From UBA5078 sp964538025 (GTDB lineage Bacteria > Pseudomonadota > Gammaproteobacteria > Pseudomonadales > Pseudohongiellaceae), in the NCBI GenBank assembly GCA_964538025.1, contig CAZICZ010000005.1, forward strand, positions 62,001 to 126,000: a stretch of 64,000 nucleotides of DNA, in the 5' to 3' direction. The position numbers and the translations under genes were made by a program. Each line of letters starts with the position of its first letter. Position 1 is the first letter of the stretch. Positions 9,175 to 17,983 of the stretch are shown one piece after another. The notes beneath the pieces were generated by a model. The model was not told the DNA's origin. It saw only the letters and a program-made list of their open reading frames with translations, and ran no database searches.

Positions 9175-9207
9175 ATTATCTAATTTCCGAGTATTTCAGT
9201 CAAGTAT
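9175..9207 (-). promoter_or_regulatory. suf operon promoter overlapped by an IscR type-1-like site
   Basis: On the minus strand a -35 TTGACT (9198-9203) and -10 GATAAT (9175-9180) are separated by exactly 17 nt. Covering the -35 and spacer (9183-9207) is a 25-nt sequence reading ATACTTGACTGAAATACTCGG plus AAAT. It agrees with the E. coli IscR type-1 consensus as I recall it at about 22 of 25 positions. Repression by a cluster-loaded IscR-like Rrf2 protein when Fe-S supply is ample is the natural reading. Confidence 0.8.
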
Positions 9208-9229
9208 TAGACAGCCCGACGACCCGGGC

Positions 9230-10693
9230 TCAGGCCTCGATCAAATAACAGGGATTATACGCCTTTGTGCCCAATTTCATGCGTCCTTGGGCGATAAAAC
9301 TGCGCAGCAGGGCGTCCATGCTGCGCAGAATTTCCGGGTCTCCGTGCAGGCGGAAAGGGCCTTGTTGCCGGATCATCTGGATGCCGGCGTCCTTGACGTT
9401 GCCGGCCACAATCCCGGAAAAAGCCCGCCGCAGATGAATGGCCAGATCACTGGGCGACTGCTCACGCGTCAAGCGAAGCGCCGCCATGCTCTGGTGACTG
9501 ACCGCAAAATGCCGCTTCATCTCCTCGGGAATTTCCAGCAGCCAGTGGTAGTAATACGCGTCGCGTCCCGCGCGCCGGTTACTTGTCACGCGCGCCATGC
9601 CCTCCTGCATCGCACGGGCGACAGCCGCGGGGTCATCCTGAATGATGGTGTAGTAACGCCGGACCTCCTCCCCAAGGGTTTGCACGAGAAAGGCATCGAT
9701 GGCATCGAAATAATGCCGGCTCTCGCCGCCCGCGGTGAAGATCACAGGCAGCACGATGTCGCGATTGCCCGGCGCCATGAGGGTGCCGATCAGGAACAGG
9801 ATTTCCTCCAGTGTTCCCACTCCGCCAGGAAACACGATGATGCCGTGACCAAGGCGCACAAAGGCCTCCAGACGTTTTTCGATGTCGGGCATGATCACCA
9901 GCTGGTTCACGATGGGGTTGGGGGATTCGGCAGCGATAATGCCCGGCTCGGAAATGCCGATGTAACGCCCGTCCCTCAGGCGTTGCTTGGCATGCCCGAT
10001 GGTGGCGCCTTTCATGGGGCCCTTCATGGCGCCCGGTCCACAGCCGGTGCAGATATCCAGCCCCCGCAAACCCAGCTGATAACCAACGGACTTGCTGTAA
10101 AGGTATTCCTCACGACTAATCGAGTGACCGCCCCAGCACACTACCATCCGGGGCTCCGTGCGCGGCCGCAGCAGGCGCGCGTTGCGCAGCATGTTGAAGA
10201 CCAGATTGGCCGCCGGCCGGCCACTGTGATCCTCCCCCAGCGCATGGCCTTCGGCATCGGTCTGGGGCGTCAGCGCACGGTCGGCCAGGGCATAGGGCTC
10301 ACCGGACATGAAGACGATGTCGCGCAGCACGGCAAACAGATGATCCCGCACCCCGTTCATGATGACGCCATCAACGAAGGCGCAGGCCGGCGCGTTTTTC
10401 AGAATCAGCTTGATGCCCCGGGCGCGCTGGGCAATGTCGATGCTGAAGTCGGCGTAACGGGCATACACCTCGGAGGCATCGTCGGTGGTGTCATCGCAGT
10501 TCAGGACCGCCAGGGCGCAGCGGCGAAACAACTCGTAGTGACGCGAGTCGCGCACATTGCGCAAACGGTCGACCTCCCATTGGGAAAGCAGCTCCAAAGT
10601 GCCACGGGGACTCACAGCGGCATCCAGTGTGCCGGTGCAGCGCTGCTCATCGATCTCAAGCGGCGCGGAGGAATTCTCTGGGGAGCGTGTCAT
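9230..10693 (-). CDS. ppnN: PpnN nucleotide 5'-monophosphate nucleosidase (LOG family)
   Basis: This 487-residue enzyme splits purine and pyrimidine nucleoside monophosphates into base and ribose 5-phosphate, and its E. coli homologue (YgdH) is a (p)ppGpp target. An N-terminal domain (about 15-160) precedes the Rossmann-like LOG core. The core carries VVCWGGHSIS, CTGCGPGAMKGPMKGA and the signature PGGVGTLEEILFLIG at about 300. A C-terminal domain of about 120 residues completes the three-part PpnN layout, which is longer than the ~190-residue stand-alone cytokinin-type LOG proteins. It stops 23 nt upstream of the suf regulatory site and is divergent from the DUF2750 gene. Confidence 0.92.
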   Translation of the reverse strand: MTRSPENSSAPLEIDEQRCTGTLDAAVSPRGTLELLSQWEVDRLRNVRDSRHYELFRRCALAVLNCDDTTDDASEVYARYADFSIDIAQRARGIKLILKNAPACAFVDGVIMNGVRDHLFAVLRDIVFMSGEPYALADRALTPQTDAEGHALGEDHSGRPAANLVFNMLRNARLLRPRTEPRMVVCWGGHSISREEYLYSKSVGYQLGLRGLDICTGCGPGAMKGPMKGATIGHAKQRLRDGRYIGISEPGIIAAESPNPIVNQLVIMPDIEKRLEAFVRLGHGIIVFPGGVGTLEEILFLIGTLMAPGNRDIVLPVIFTAGGESRHYFDAIDAFLVQTLGEEVRRYYTIIQDDPAAVARAMQEGMARVTSNRRAGRDAYYYHWLLEIPEEMKRHFAVSHQSMAALRLTREQSPSDLAIHLRRAFSGIVAGNVKDAGIQMIRQQGPFRLHGDPEILRSMDALLRSFIAQGRMKLGTKAYNPCYLIEA

Positions 10694-10851
10694 GCGGGGA
10701 GTGTCCTGTCGTCACTGCGGCGCTTTGCGCACGCAGACTGATTTTTGTCATTGGGTTCGTCATCGTGGCTGCGGTACCATAGTCACGCGCGAGCGCCATG
10801 AGGACAGCGATTCCAGCTGTCGGGTACGCCCCTGCCACCACCGAGCTTATT

Positions 10852-11238
10852 ATGCCCACACCGACTCCCGATAACATCCCAAGCGCGCTCACCGATGACG
10901 AAGAAGCCAATTACGATCTGTTCATCGATCGCATTCTGGACACTGGTCAGATATGGGGATTGAAGGCAGCCGACGGCTGGGCCGTGTGCCCGTCACTGGA
11001 ATTTGAAAATACCGATGTGTTCCCGTTCTGGTCTGCCGAGGCAGATGCCAGAGTCCACTGCACGGAAGACTGGAAGATCTACACCCCGGCGGTGATCGAG
11101 CTGGAGGACTTTGTGGTGAACTGGTTGCCCGGCATGCACGAAGACGAGGTCATGGTCGGCCCGAACTGGAACGCGGAGCTGAGCGGGCTGGAAGTGGAGC
11201 CCGCCGATGTAGCCCAGCGTCTGGGAGTCGCCGAATAA
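10852..11238 (+). CDS. DUF2750 domain protein
   Basis: This small acidic cytoplasmic protein has 128 residues from ATG 10852; an ATG at 10798 would add 18 poorly conserved-looking residues. It contains DGWAVCPSLEFENTDVFPFWS followed by a predicted helix and IELEDFVVNWLPGM, which I recognise as the DUF2750 pattern. No catalytic motif is seen and function is unknown. A possible promoter (TTGGGT, 18 nt, TACCAT) lies at about 10749-10778. It converges on the RIO kinase gene, whose stop is 6 nt away. Confidence 0.75.
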   Translation: MPTPTPDNIPSALTDDEEANYDLFIDRILDTGQIWGLKAADGWAVCPSLEFENTDVFPFWSAEADARVHCTEDWKIYTPAVIELEDFVVNWLPGMHEDEVMVGPNWNAELSGLEVEPADVAQRLGVAE

Positions 11239-11244
11239 GCGACT

Positions 11245-12099
11245 CTAGGCATCGAGCGCGGCCTGTCGCCGTTGCAGTTCGCGCTCGTGTTCCTCCCGCG
11301 CATCGGCGATGATCTTGAGCACCTCGTCGACATCCGCGCTGGTCAAAGAGCCCTCGAAGCGCCCTGTCAGGGGAGATTCGGGGCGCAGTGTCCCCTTCTC
11401 GAACAAGCTCCAGATTTCACTGCCATACTGGGTCTGCCGCAGCGCCGGCGCAAAGCGACCAAAATAGCGCGCCATGTTCTCCACGTCCCGCAGTAACATC
11501 GCCGCGGCCTGATTATTCCCGGCCGCATTGACTGCCTGGGGCAGGTCGATGATGACCGGCCCATTCGCCGACAGCAGCACGTTGAACTCCGACAGATCCC
11601 CATGCACCAGGCCCGCGCAGAGCATCTTCACGATGTCCCGAAGGATGCGCGCATGAAACTCGCGGGCCTGCGATTCGTCCAAGACCACATCGTTCAGCCG
11701 AGGGGCCGGGTCGCCCTCGGCATCGCAGATCATGTCCATCAACAGCACCCCGTCCACAAAGCCGTGGGTGGCGGGCACGTTGACGCCCGCGGCGGCGAGC
11801 CGCGTGAGGGCATCCACTTCCGCTGTCAGCCAGGCCTGCTCGAGCTCCTGCTGGCCGAATTTGCTGCGTTTTCCTGCGGCACGGGCACTGCGGCTGTTCT
11901 TGAATTTGCGGCCTTCCTGGTATTGCGCGGCCTGCTTGAAGCTGCGCTTGTCCGCTTCCTTGTAGACCTTGGCGCAGCGAACATGGGGCCCGCAGCGGAC
12001 CACATAGACCTGCGCTTCCTTGCCGCTCATCAACTGACTGAGCACATCGTCGATGAGACCGTCGTCTACCAAGGCCTTTAATCGTGAGGGTATTTTCAT
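11245..12099 (-). CDS. RIO-type serine protein kinase
   Basis: This 284-residue kinase has RIO1-like architecture. An N-terminal winged-helix-like segment (about 1-25) is followed by the nucleotide loop MSGKEAQVYVV, the catalytic HGDLSEFNVLL and the metal-binding IIDLPQAV. The family phosphorylates proteins or acts as an ATPase in ribosome maturation in archaea and eukaryotes. Its bacterial role is poorly known, and members are common in Pseudomonas relatives. The C-terminal tail is charged and helical (EEHERELQRRQ). It stands alone, divergent from the TIGR02647 gene. Confidence 0.88.
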   Translation of the reverse strand: MKIPSRLKALVDDGLIDDVLSQLMSGKEAQVYVVRCGPHVRCAKVYKEADKRSFKQAAQYQEGRKFKNSRSARAAGKRSKFGQQELEQAWLTAEVDALTRLAAAGVNVPATHGFVDGVLLMDMICDAEGDPAPRLNDVVLDESQAREFHARILRDIVKMLCAGLVHGDLSEFNVLLSANGPVIIDLPQAVNAAGNNQAAAMLLRDVENMARYFGRFAPALRQTQYGSEIWSLFEKGTLRPESPLTGRFEGSLTSADVDEVLKIIADAREEHERELQRRQAALDA

Positions 12100-12205
12100 A
12101 ATGTCCTGTCAATGGGGCCGGCACACCCTTCCTGCAAGGGCATCGGTGCGCCGAATCCGGGCACCTGTGTTTTACACGCCGCTTCTTGTCTTTACGGGCG
12201 GGGCA

Positions 12206-12211
12206 TATACT
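12206..12211 (+). promoter_or_regulatory. Putative -10 element for the TIGR02647 gene
   Basis: TATACT sits 33 nt upstream of the start codon. The -35 region 17 nt further up (TTCTTG) is poor, so only the -10 is offered. Confidence 0.4.
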
Positions 12212-12244
12212 AGCGGCAACACGCCCAATCTCCGAGGAAAACTC

Positions 12245-12481
12245 ATGGCCTTAAGCCCCGAAATTATTGCCGAGCTCAACACCCTGTTGCTGTTCAATGT
12301 CACAGACCCGCTAATCGGCATCAAAATTCACAAGGACGCGGACCCCGCGCGCATCGACGCCGCCCGACGCCTCCACGAGAAAGGCCTGCTGACACAGGTG
12401 GATGGCGGCTATCTGACAGTGTTGGGGCGCGAGGCAGCGGAACACCTGCACATGGCGCGCACCATCTTGACCAGCGCCTGA
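12245..12481 (+). CDS. TIGR02647-type small conserved protein
   Basis: This 78-residue protein starts at ATG 12245 behind a good ribosome-binding site (GAGGAAAACTC). The sequence ALSPEIIAELNTLLLFN and LHEKGLLTQVDGGYLTVLG looks like a compact helix-turn-helix with a beta wing, and it matches a conserved gammaproteobacterial family sometimes annotated as DNA-binding. No target is known. It converges on recD, 7 nt away, with no visible terminator between them. Confidence 0.75.
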   Translation: MALSPEIIAELNTLLLFNVTDPLIGIKIHKDADPARIDAARRLHEKGLLTQVDGGYLTVLGREAAEHLHMARTILTSA

Positions 12482-12488
12482 GCCAGGC

Positions 12489-14351
12489 CTAGGCCTCCGG
12501 TGAGGCCCACCCCAGCCGGGCAGCAAGCCCGGAGCTGCGACGCACCGGCGTCACACAAGCCCTTGCCAAGGCCGTCTTGCTGCCGTGCAGCGACAAATGC
12601 TGCCGGGCGCGCGTAATGCCGGTGTAGAGCAATTCGCGAAGCAGCAGCGGACTGTTCTCATCCGCCGGCAACACCAGCATCACGGCATCGAATTCTGAGC
12701 CCTGCGATTTGTGTACGGTCATCGCCCAGGCCGGAAGATGTTCGGGCAGACTGCCCGCGGGTATCCGCCGAATCTCTCCTGCCTCGCCCGGGAAACAGGC
12801 TTCCAGAGCGCCCTCTGCGCTACGCCACAGCAGGCCGATATCCCCATTGAACAGGCCGGTTTCGTAGTCATTGACCGTGATCATCACCGGCGTGCCGTGT
12901 CCCCCTGTCGGCTCTGTCATCAGGCCCGCCTCCATCAGGGACTGCGCTACCCGCGCATTGACCTCCCGCTCTCCCACCGGCCCCTCATGGGCGGCACAGA
13001 GCACGCGGCTCGCGGCAAACGCGGCCAGCGCCTGGGCCACGTCGCGACAGCCCAGATAAGCACGGTAGTGCGACAAGGCCCACGCGATGACCGCGGGATT
13101 CAAGGGCTGATGCACGCTGGCGGTGGGCGTGAGCCACGTCAGTTCCTGATTGCCCGGGCCTGCGCCCTCCTCCAACAGCGCCAGCGCCTCTGGCACCTGC
13201 GCCGCGTTGACGGCGCGGGCAAGCCTTCCTATGCGGCTGTGCGCATCAAAGCGATAGCTGGTGCGCAGGAGCGCAATGGCATCGGCAATGGCAGGCGCCA
13301 GCGGGTCAGTCGGGATCGCCTGCGTCTGGGTAGGACAGAGTCGCTGCAAAAGGGCAACGGCTTCCGGACGATAGTGCAGCGCCTGCCCGTGACCGGTGAT
13401 GTCCCCCAGGACATTGCCCGCCTCGACGGACGCCAACTGGTCGCGATCCCCCAGGAGAATCAGACGCGTGGTCGGCGGGCAGGCCTCCACGAGGGCGCTC
13501 ATGAGCGGCAGATCAATCATCGACGCCTCGTCCAGCAGCAGGCAGTCCAGCAGGAGCGGGTTGTGCGCATGGTGACGAAAGCGCCAGCCCGCCTCCGTCC
13601 GCTGATAGCCCAGCAAGCGGTGCAGCGTGCTGGCAGAATCGGGTAGCCGGGCGGCAATGGCGGGGTCCAGCGCCAGCCGGTCGCGGGCCGCCCGCAGGGA
13701 TTCCACCATGCGGGCTGCAGCCTTGCCGGTTGGGGCCGCCAAGCGGATCCTGGCCTGGGGGTGCTGCTCCAGCAGAAGTGCCAGCAGCTTTACCGCGGTC
13801 GTGGTCTTGCCTGTGCCCGGCCCTCCCGAGATCACTGCAAACTGTCGGCTGACGGCCAGCGCCGTGGCCAGCTTCTGCCAATTTGCCTCCGTCGCGTTCG
13901 GCGCTTCGGGAAACACGCGGGCGAGCCCGTGTTGCAGGCGACTCTCATCGATGTCGACCGCGGTCGCAAGGCGCGCCACGATGCCGGTGTGGACGGTGTT
14001 CTCGTACTGCCAGAAGCGCTGCAGATACAGACGGGAACCGTCCAGTACCAAGGGAGCCACCTCGCCGGGAGACGCCACGCAGACACTGTCCCGCAGTTGT
14101 GCACACCACTCGGACAGGGGGGGCATGTCGGCGATGGGACCCGTGACGACGGAGGAAAACAGGGGCTTGCCCGCCAGCGCGGCAAGCTCGATACAGACAT
14201 CGCCCCGCTGATTGCATTCGCTGACAATCGCGGCGCTCAAACTCACCACACTGTCCTCCTCGTGCTGCCCCTGTCGCGCAATGAAGCGGGCAAAGCTGAC
14301 GCTCAGGGGGCTCAGGTGCCCGGCATCGAGCAAACGCGATAACAGACTCAT
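12489..14351 (-). CDS. recD: Exodeoxyribonuclease V alpha subunit RecD
   Basis: RecD is the fast 5'-3' helicase motor of RecBCD, which resects double-strand breaks and degrades foreign DNA. It has 620 residues, close to the E. coli length. Walker A is GGPGTGKTTTAVKLL (about residue 165). Superfamily 1 motifs II and III follow (LLLDEASMIDLPLM, LILLGDRDQLASVEAG), and the C-terminal motif VI region is VHKSQGSEFDAVML with YTGITRAR. The ATG overlaps the recB stop by 4 nt. Confidence 0.96.
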   Translation of the reverse strand: MSLLSRLLDAGHLSPLSVSFARFIARQGQHEEDSVVSLSAAIVSECNQRGDVCIELAALAGKPLFSSVVTGPIADMPPLSEWCAQLRDSVCVASPGEVAPLVLDGSRLYLQRFWQYENTVHTGIVARLATAVDIDESRLQHGLARVFPEAPNATEANWQKLATALAVSRQFAVISGGPGTGKTTTAVKLLALLLEQHPQARIRLAAPTGKAAARMVESLRAARDRLALDPAIAARLPDSASTLHRLLGYQRTEAGWRFRHHAHNPLLLDCLLLDEASMIDLPLMSALVEACPPTTRLILLGDRDQLASVEAGNVLGDITGHGQALHYRPEAVALLQRLCPTQTQAIPTDPLAPAIADAIALLRTSYRFDAHSRIGRLARAVNAAQVPEALALLEEGAGPGNQELTWLTPTASVHQPLNPAVIAWALSHYRAYLGCRDVAQALAAFAASRVLCAAHEGPVGEREVNARVAQSLMEAGLMTEPTGGHGTPVMITVNDYETGLFNGDIGLLWRSAEGALEACFPGEAGEIRRIPAGSLPEHLPAWAMTVHKSQGSEFDAVMLVLPADENSPLLLRELLYTGITRARQHLSLHGSKTALARACVTPVRRSSGLAARLGWASPEA

Positions 14352-17300
14352 GGATGCGCCTCCCCGACGGGAGGCGTAAAGCCAAACAGCCCCTCATCCA
14401 GCGCCTGCACAAACGCCGCCTCCGGCCGTTCGAAATGCACCCCTCGGTCGGCACCCGATTCCGGCCGCATGCCGCGCAAAAAGAGATAATAGGCACCGCC
14501 CATATGGCGTTCGTAGTCATAGCCCGGCAGGCGCTGTTTCAGGTAGCGATGCAGGGCCAGAACATACAGCAGACTTTGCACATCGTAGCGTCTGTCCAGC
14601 ATGGCCCGCTGCAGAGCCTCGGGTGTGTAGTCCTGCAAAGAGCGTCCCAGCAGGTTGCTCTTGTAATCGGCGATGTAATACCGGCCATTCCATTCAAACA
14701 CCAGATCGATGACGCCGGTGATCATGCCGCGAAAATCCTCCGCACGCAGTGGCATCACGGGCCCCGGGCTGCGCTGTGCCAGACAGGTGTTCAGCGCGTC
14801 AAGGCGCACATGGGAGACCGCGTAGTCAAAGGCCAGTTCATTCAGGCGCTTTGCCGGGGATATCCGCGCCAGCATCAGACCGGTCCCATCCAGCGGCGTG
14901 TGCACGATCTTGTCGATCCACATCCGCATCAGGGCATCCTGAGCAGTGGCTGTAAACCCGTAGTCCTGCGCATGGCGCTGGTTGAGGCGCTCCACCTGTT
15001 GTGCCACGTCTCCCTGAAAATCGAGTTCCTCCAGCACGGCGTGCAGAAAAAGGCCGACCTCGCTGCCGGCGGTGAACTGCAGAATGGGGTCGCCCTCGTC
15101 CTCCCCCTGTGTGCGCAACGCGGGCTGATGCACGTCACGGGCCAGCGCGCTGAAGCTACTGATGCGCCAGTCGCGCGAAAAACGGCCGGCAAAGCGGCGC
15201 GGCGCGAGGTCTTGCTTCGATGCAGCCCTCTGCTCCAACCGGTTCGGACTCTCGGGTATCGGCAGTTCCTGTTGGCTCACCGCCTCTCCCGCGGCAGCCA
15301 CATAGGCCTGCAGCGCCGCGTGCACGTCCTCGTCACGCAAAACATCCGGGAGGGCCCCCTCGGTGCCATGCAGCAACCACGCGAGTGCCGTTCGAACGGG
15401 ATACGTTGTATGCGCCGATGCGGCGCCCCAGACCAGATAGGTTTTAGCCTTGGCACGCGTCAGCGCCACATAGGCCAGTCGCACATCTTCGGCGAGGCGT
15501 TCGCGCTCGGCGGCGGCCCACCCGTCCTGCTCTCCCTGCGCATCGAGCGCCAGAAAGGCCCTTCCCTGCGAGTCGTGGAACGGCAGTGGATCGGTTTTCT
15601 TCTCGGTCACCAGCATGGGTTTGCAGGCCCAGAGGAAAGGCACAAAGGTGACGGGGTACTCCAGACCTTTGCTGGTATGAATGGTCACAATCTTCACCAG
15701 GGCGTCATCGCTTTCCAGCCGCAGCTCGGCCTCTTCCTCATTGTGCTGCGACAACTGCTGCGCAAACCAGGACAGCAGGGCTTCGAAGCCCGGGAGAGCG
15801 GCGGCGCGCTGCTGGAGCAATTCGGCGACGTGCAGCACATTCGTCAGGCGCCGCTCCGCCCCCACGCTTTCCGCGAGATGCTCAGCAACGCTCGTCTGTT
15901 GCAGCAGCGTGTAGAACATGGCCATAAAGCCGCGCTGACGCCATACGTCATGCAGGGACTGACACAGGTTTTTCCACTGTCCCCACGCCTGCGGGTTCTC
16001 CACCGTGCGGGCGATCTGCGAATAGTCCAGTCCGAGCAGACTGCTGCACAGCCCCCGGCGCAGCGCCTCGCGATCGTGCCACTGCACAACCGCCCGCAGC
16101 AGAAGGAGCAGCGCCGCCGCCTCTTCACTTTTGTACACGGATTCATGGCCAAGGGTGACGGCATTCACGCCCCGCGCGGCCAGTGCCTGTCGCACCGCGC
16201 TCCCCTCCACATGATCCCGCACCAGCACGGCAATGTCGCCCGCACGCAGGGGCGCCTCGTCCAGGCTCGCCTCTCCCCGTGTCCCGGCATTGAGCAAGCG
16301 CGTAATTTCCTGTGCGACGGTTTCGCTGATCAGTGACCTCAGCGCCTCTTTGCCGCGCGGTTTGTTGTCGTCACCCACGCCAAACTGCCACAGGGTCAAT
16401 GCGGGCACTGGCTGGCCGTGTTCACTCAGCGTCAGCGAGGCAGTAGGGGCCGGCGTCACCGGGTGAAACGACATGATGTGCTCGTACACAAACGGTGCCG
16501 GGTGGCGCGCAAACAGCGTGTTGACCGCCTGAATCAACGCAGGATTCGAGCGCCAGTTGGTGTCGAGTGTGTAGTGCGCCCGCGCATCGGCACGCGCCTT
16601 TGCATAGGCAAAAATGTCACCGCCGCGGAAACTGTAGATGGCCTGCTTGGGGTCTCCGATCAAAATGAGCGCTGAGGCCCCCTGACCGTCTTCACGCGAT
16701 GAGGCCTGCTCCACGTCCGACAGGTACAGCCGCCGGAAAATGCCGTACTGCAGCGCATCGGTATCCTGAAACTCATCGATCATCGCGACGGGAAACTGAC
16801 GTCGCAGCACGGCAGCAAAGGCATCGCCCCCCTCCCCGTGCAGAGCCTCATGCACGCGGACAAGCTGATCCTGATACGACAGCGTGCGGGTCAGGCGCTT
16901 GTGCTCCTCTACCTGCGCCTGAGCTTGCGTCGTCGCCTCGCGCAGGAGCGCGACACGGCACTGACGCTGAAGCCGTCCGTGCAGATCCTGCACCGACTGG
17001 CACAGCGCAAAGAAGGGATGCGCCAGCCGCGGGTCCGCCGCTTTGGATTTCTGGTGATGCGCGGGGTTCTGCAAGAAGCTGGTGCACAACAGATGAAAAT
17101 TGGGGGGACAGGCGGTAGGCGACGGACGCTGAAAAAACCGATCAAAGGTCGCCAGCGACTGTTCCAATTCCAGGAGACGATAGCCATGGTCTTTGTTGCG
17201 GCTGAGCTGTGGCGACTCGCGCAGAGTCGCTTTGATCTCCTCATGGCAGTGTTGCCACTGGGCACCGACGTTCGCCAGCGCCACTTGCAAGGCTTCAAGC

Positions 17301-17983
17301 TGGGCATACACCTGCGCAGGCGTGGCAAAGGTTTCGGGCAGCAGGCGCTTGTGCTGCGCAGTTCGCAGAGGCTTCTGCACCTTCATAAAGTCTGCGAGTG
17401 CGGGAAACACGCTTTTCAGCAGGGCCAGCGGCGCAGGTGTCAAGGGATAGGAATGGCGACGCCACCAGTCCTTGAGCGCGGCTTCCCACAAGGGGCCATC
17501 ATCGCGCATCAGCTCCATCTGGAATGACTGTCCGCTGTTGAAAGCGTGATCGGTCAAGGCCCGCTGACAGAAACCGTTGATGGTGAAGATGGCGGCTTCA
17601 TCCATGCTGCGCACCGCAAGCCGCAGGCGGGCAAGGGCAACATCCCGCTCGGCGAATTCACCACCCATGAGCTGTTGCCACAGCGATGCGAGAAAGGCAT
17701 CTTTTTCGGCATCTGGCGCATCCTGCTGCTCCAGCGCCTGTAGCGTGCGGAACAGACGTTCCCGAATACGCCCACGCAGTTCCTCTGTTGCGGCGTTGGT
17801 AAACGTCACCACCAAAATCTGACCAACCGCCCTGCCCGCCAGAACATAACGCAAATAGAGATTGCTGATCGTATAGGTCTTTCCCGTCCCGGCACTGGCC
17901 TCGATCAGTTTCAGACCGTCGAGGGGCAGCGCCAAGGTGCCTGCGGCATCGAGCACGGACACGGCGGGTCTAGGAGCGCTCAC
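14348..17983 (-). CDS. recB: Exodeoxyribonuclease V beta subunit RecB
   Basis: RecB supplies the 3'-5' helicase and the only nuclease site of RecBCD and loads RecA. The 1211-residue protein begins with GTG overlapping the recC stop by 4 nt. Motifs are Walker A EASAGTGKTYTIS, motif II VAMIDEFQDTDALQY, GDPKQAIYSFRGGD, and motif V/VI (IHTSKGLEYPVTFV, LAYVALTRAKAK). The C-terminal nuclease core is GVIDLVFEWNGRYYIADYKSN, with the metal-binding Asp and the Asp-Tyr-Lys triad intact. The length is normal (about 1180 in E. coli). Confidence 0.97.
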   Translation of the reverse strand: MSAPRPAVSVLDAAGTLALPLDGLKLIEASAGTGKTYTISNLYLRYVLAGRAVGQILVVTFTNAATEELRGRIRERLFRTLQALEQQDAPDAEKDAFLASLWQQLMGGEFAERDVALARLRLAVRSMDEAAIFTINGFCQRALTDHAFNSGQSFQMELMRDDGPLWEAALKDWWRRHSYPLTPAPLALLKSVFPALADFMKVQKPLRTAQHKRLLPETFATPAQVYAQLEALQVALANVGAQWQHCHEEIKATLRESPQLSRNKDHGYRLLELEQSLATFDRFFQRPSPTACPPNFHLLCTSFLQNPAHHQKSKAADPRLAHPFFALCQSVQDLHGRLQRQCRVALLREATTQAQAQVEEHKRLTRTLSYQDQLVRVHEALHGEGGDAFAAVLRRQFPVAMIDEFQDTDALQYGIFRRLYLSDVEQASSREDGQGASALILIGDPKQAIYSFRGGDIFAYAKARADARAHYTLDTNWRSNPALIQAVNTLFARHPAPFVYEHIMSFHPVTPAPTASLTLSEHGQPVPALTLWQFGVGDDNKPRGKEALRSLISETVAQEITRLLNAGTRGEASLDEAPLRAGDIAVLVRDHVEGSAVRQALAARGVNAVTLGHESVYKSEEAAALLLLLRAVVQWHDREALRRGLCSSLLGLDYSQIARTVENPQAWGQWKNLCQSLHDVWRQRGFMAMFYTLLQQTSVAEHLAESVGAERRLTNVLHVAELLQQRAAALPGFEALLSWFAQQLSQHNEEEAELRLESDDALVKIVTIHTSKGLEYPVTFVPFLWACKPMLVTEKKTDPLPFHDSQGRAFLALDAQGEQDGWAAAERERLAEDVRLAYVALTRAKAKTYLVWGAASAHTTYPVRTALAWLLHGTEGALPDVLRDEDVHAALQAYVAAAGEAVSQQELPIPESPNRLEQRAASKQDLAPRRFAGRFSRDWRISSFSALARDVHQPALRTQGEDEGDPILQFTAGSEVGLFLHAVLEELDFQGDVAQQVERLNQRHAQDYGFTATAQDALMRMWIDKIVHTPLDGTGLMLARISPAKRLNELAFDYAVSHVRLDALNTCLAQRSPGPVMPLRAEDFRGMITGVIDLVFEWNGRYYIADYKSNLLGRSLQDYTPEALQRAMLDRRYDVQSLLYVLALHRYLKQRLPGYDYERHMGGAYYLFLRGMRPESGADRGVHFERPEAAFVQALDEGLFGFTPPVGEAHP

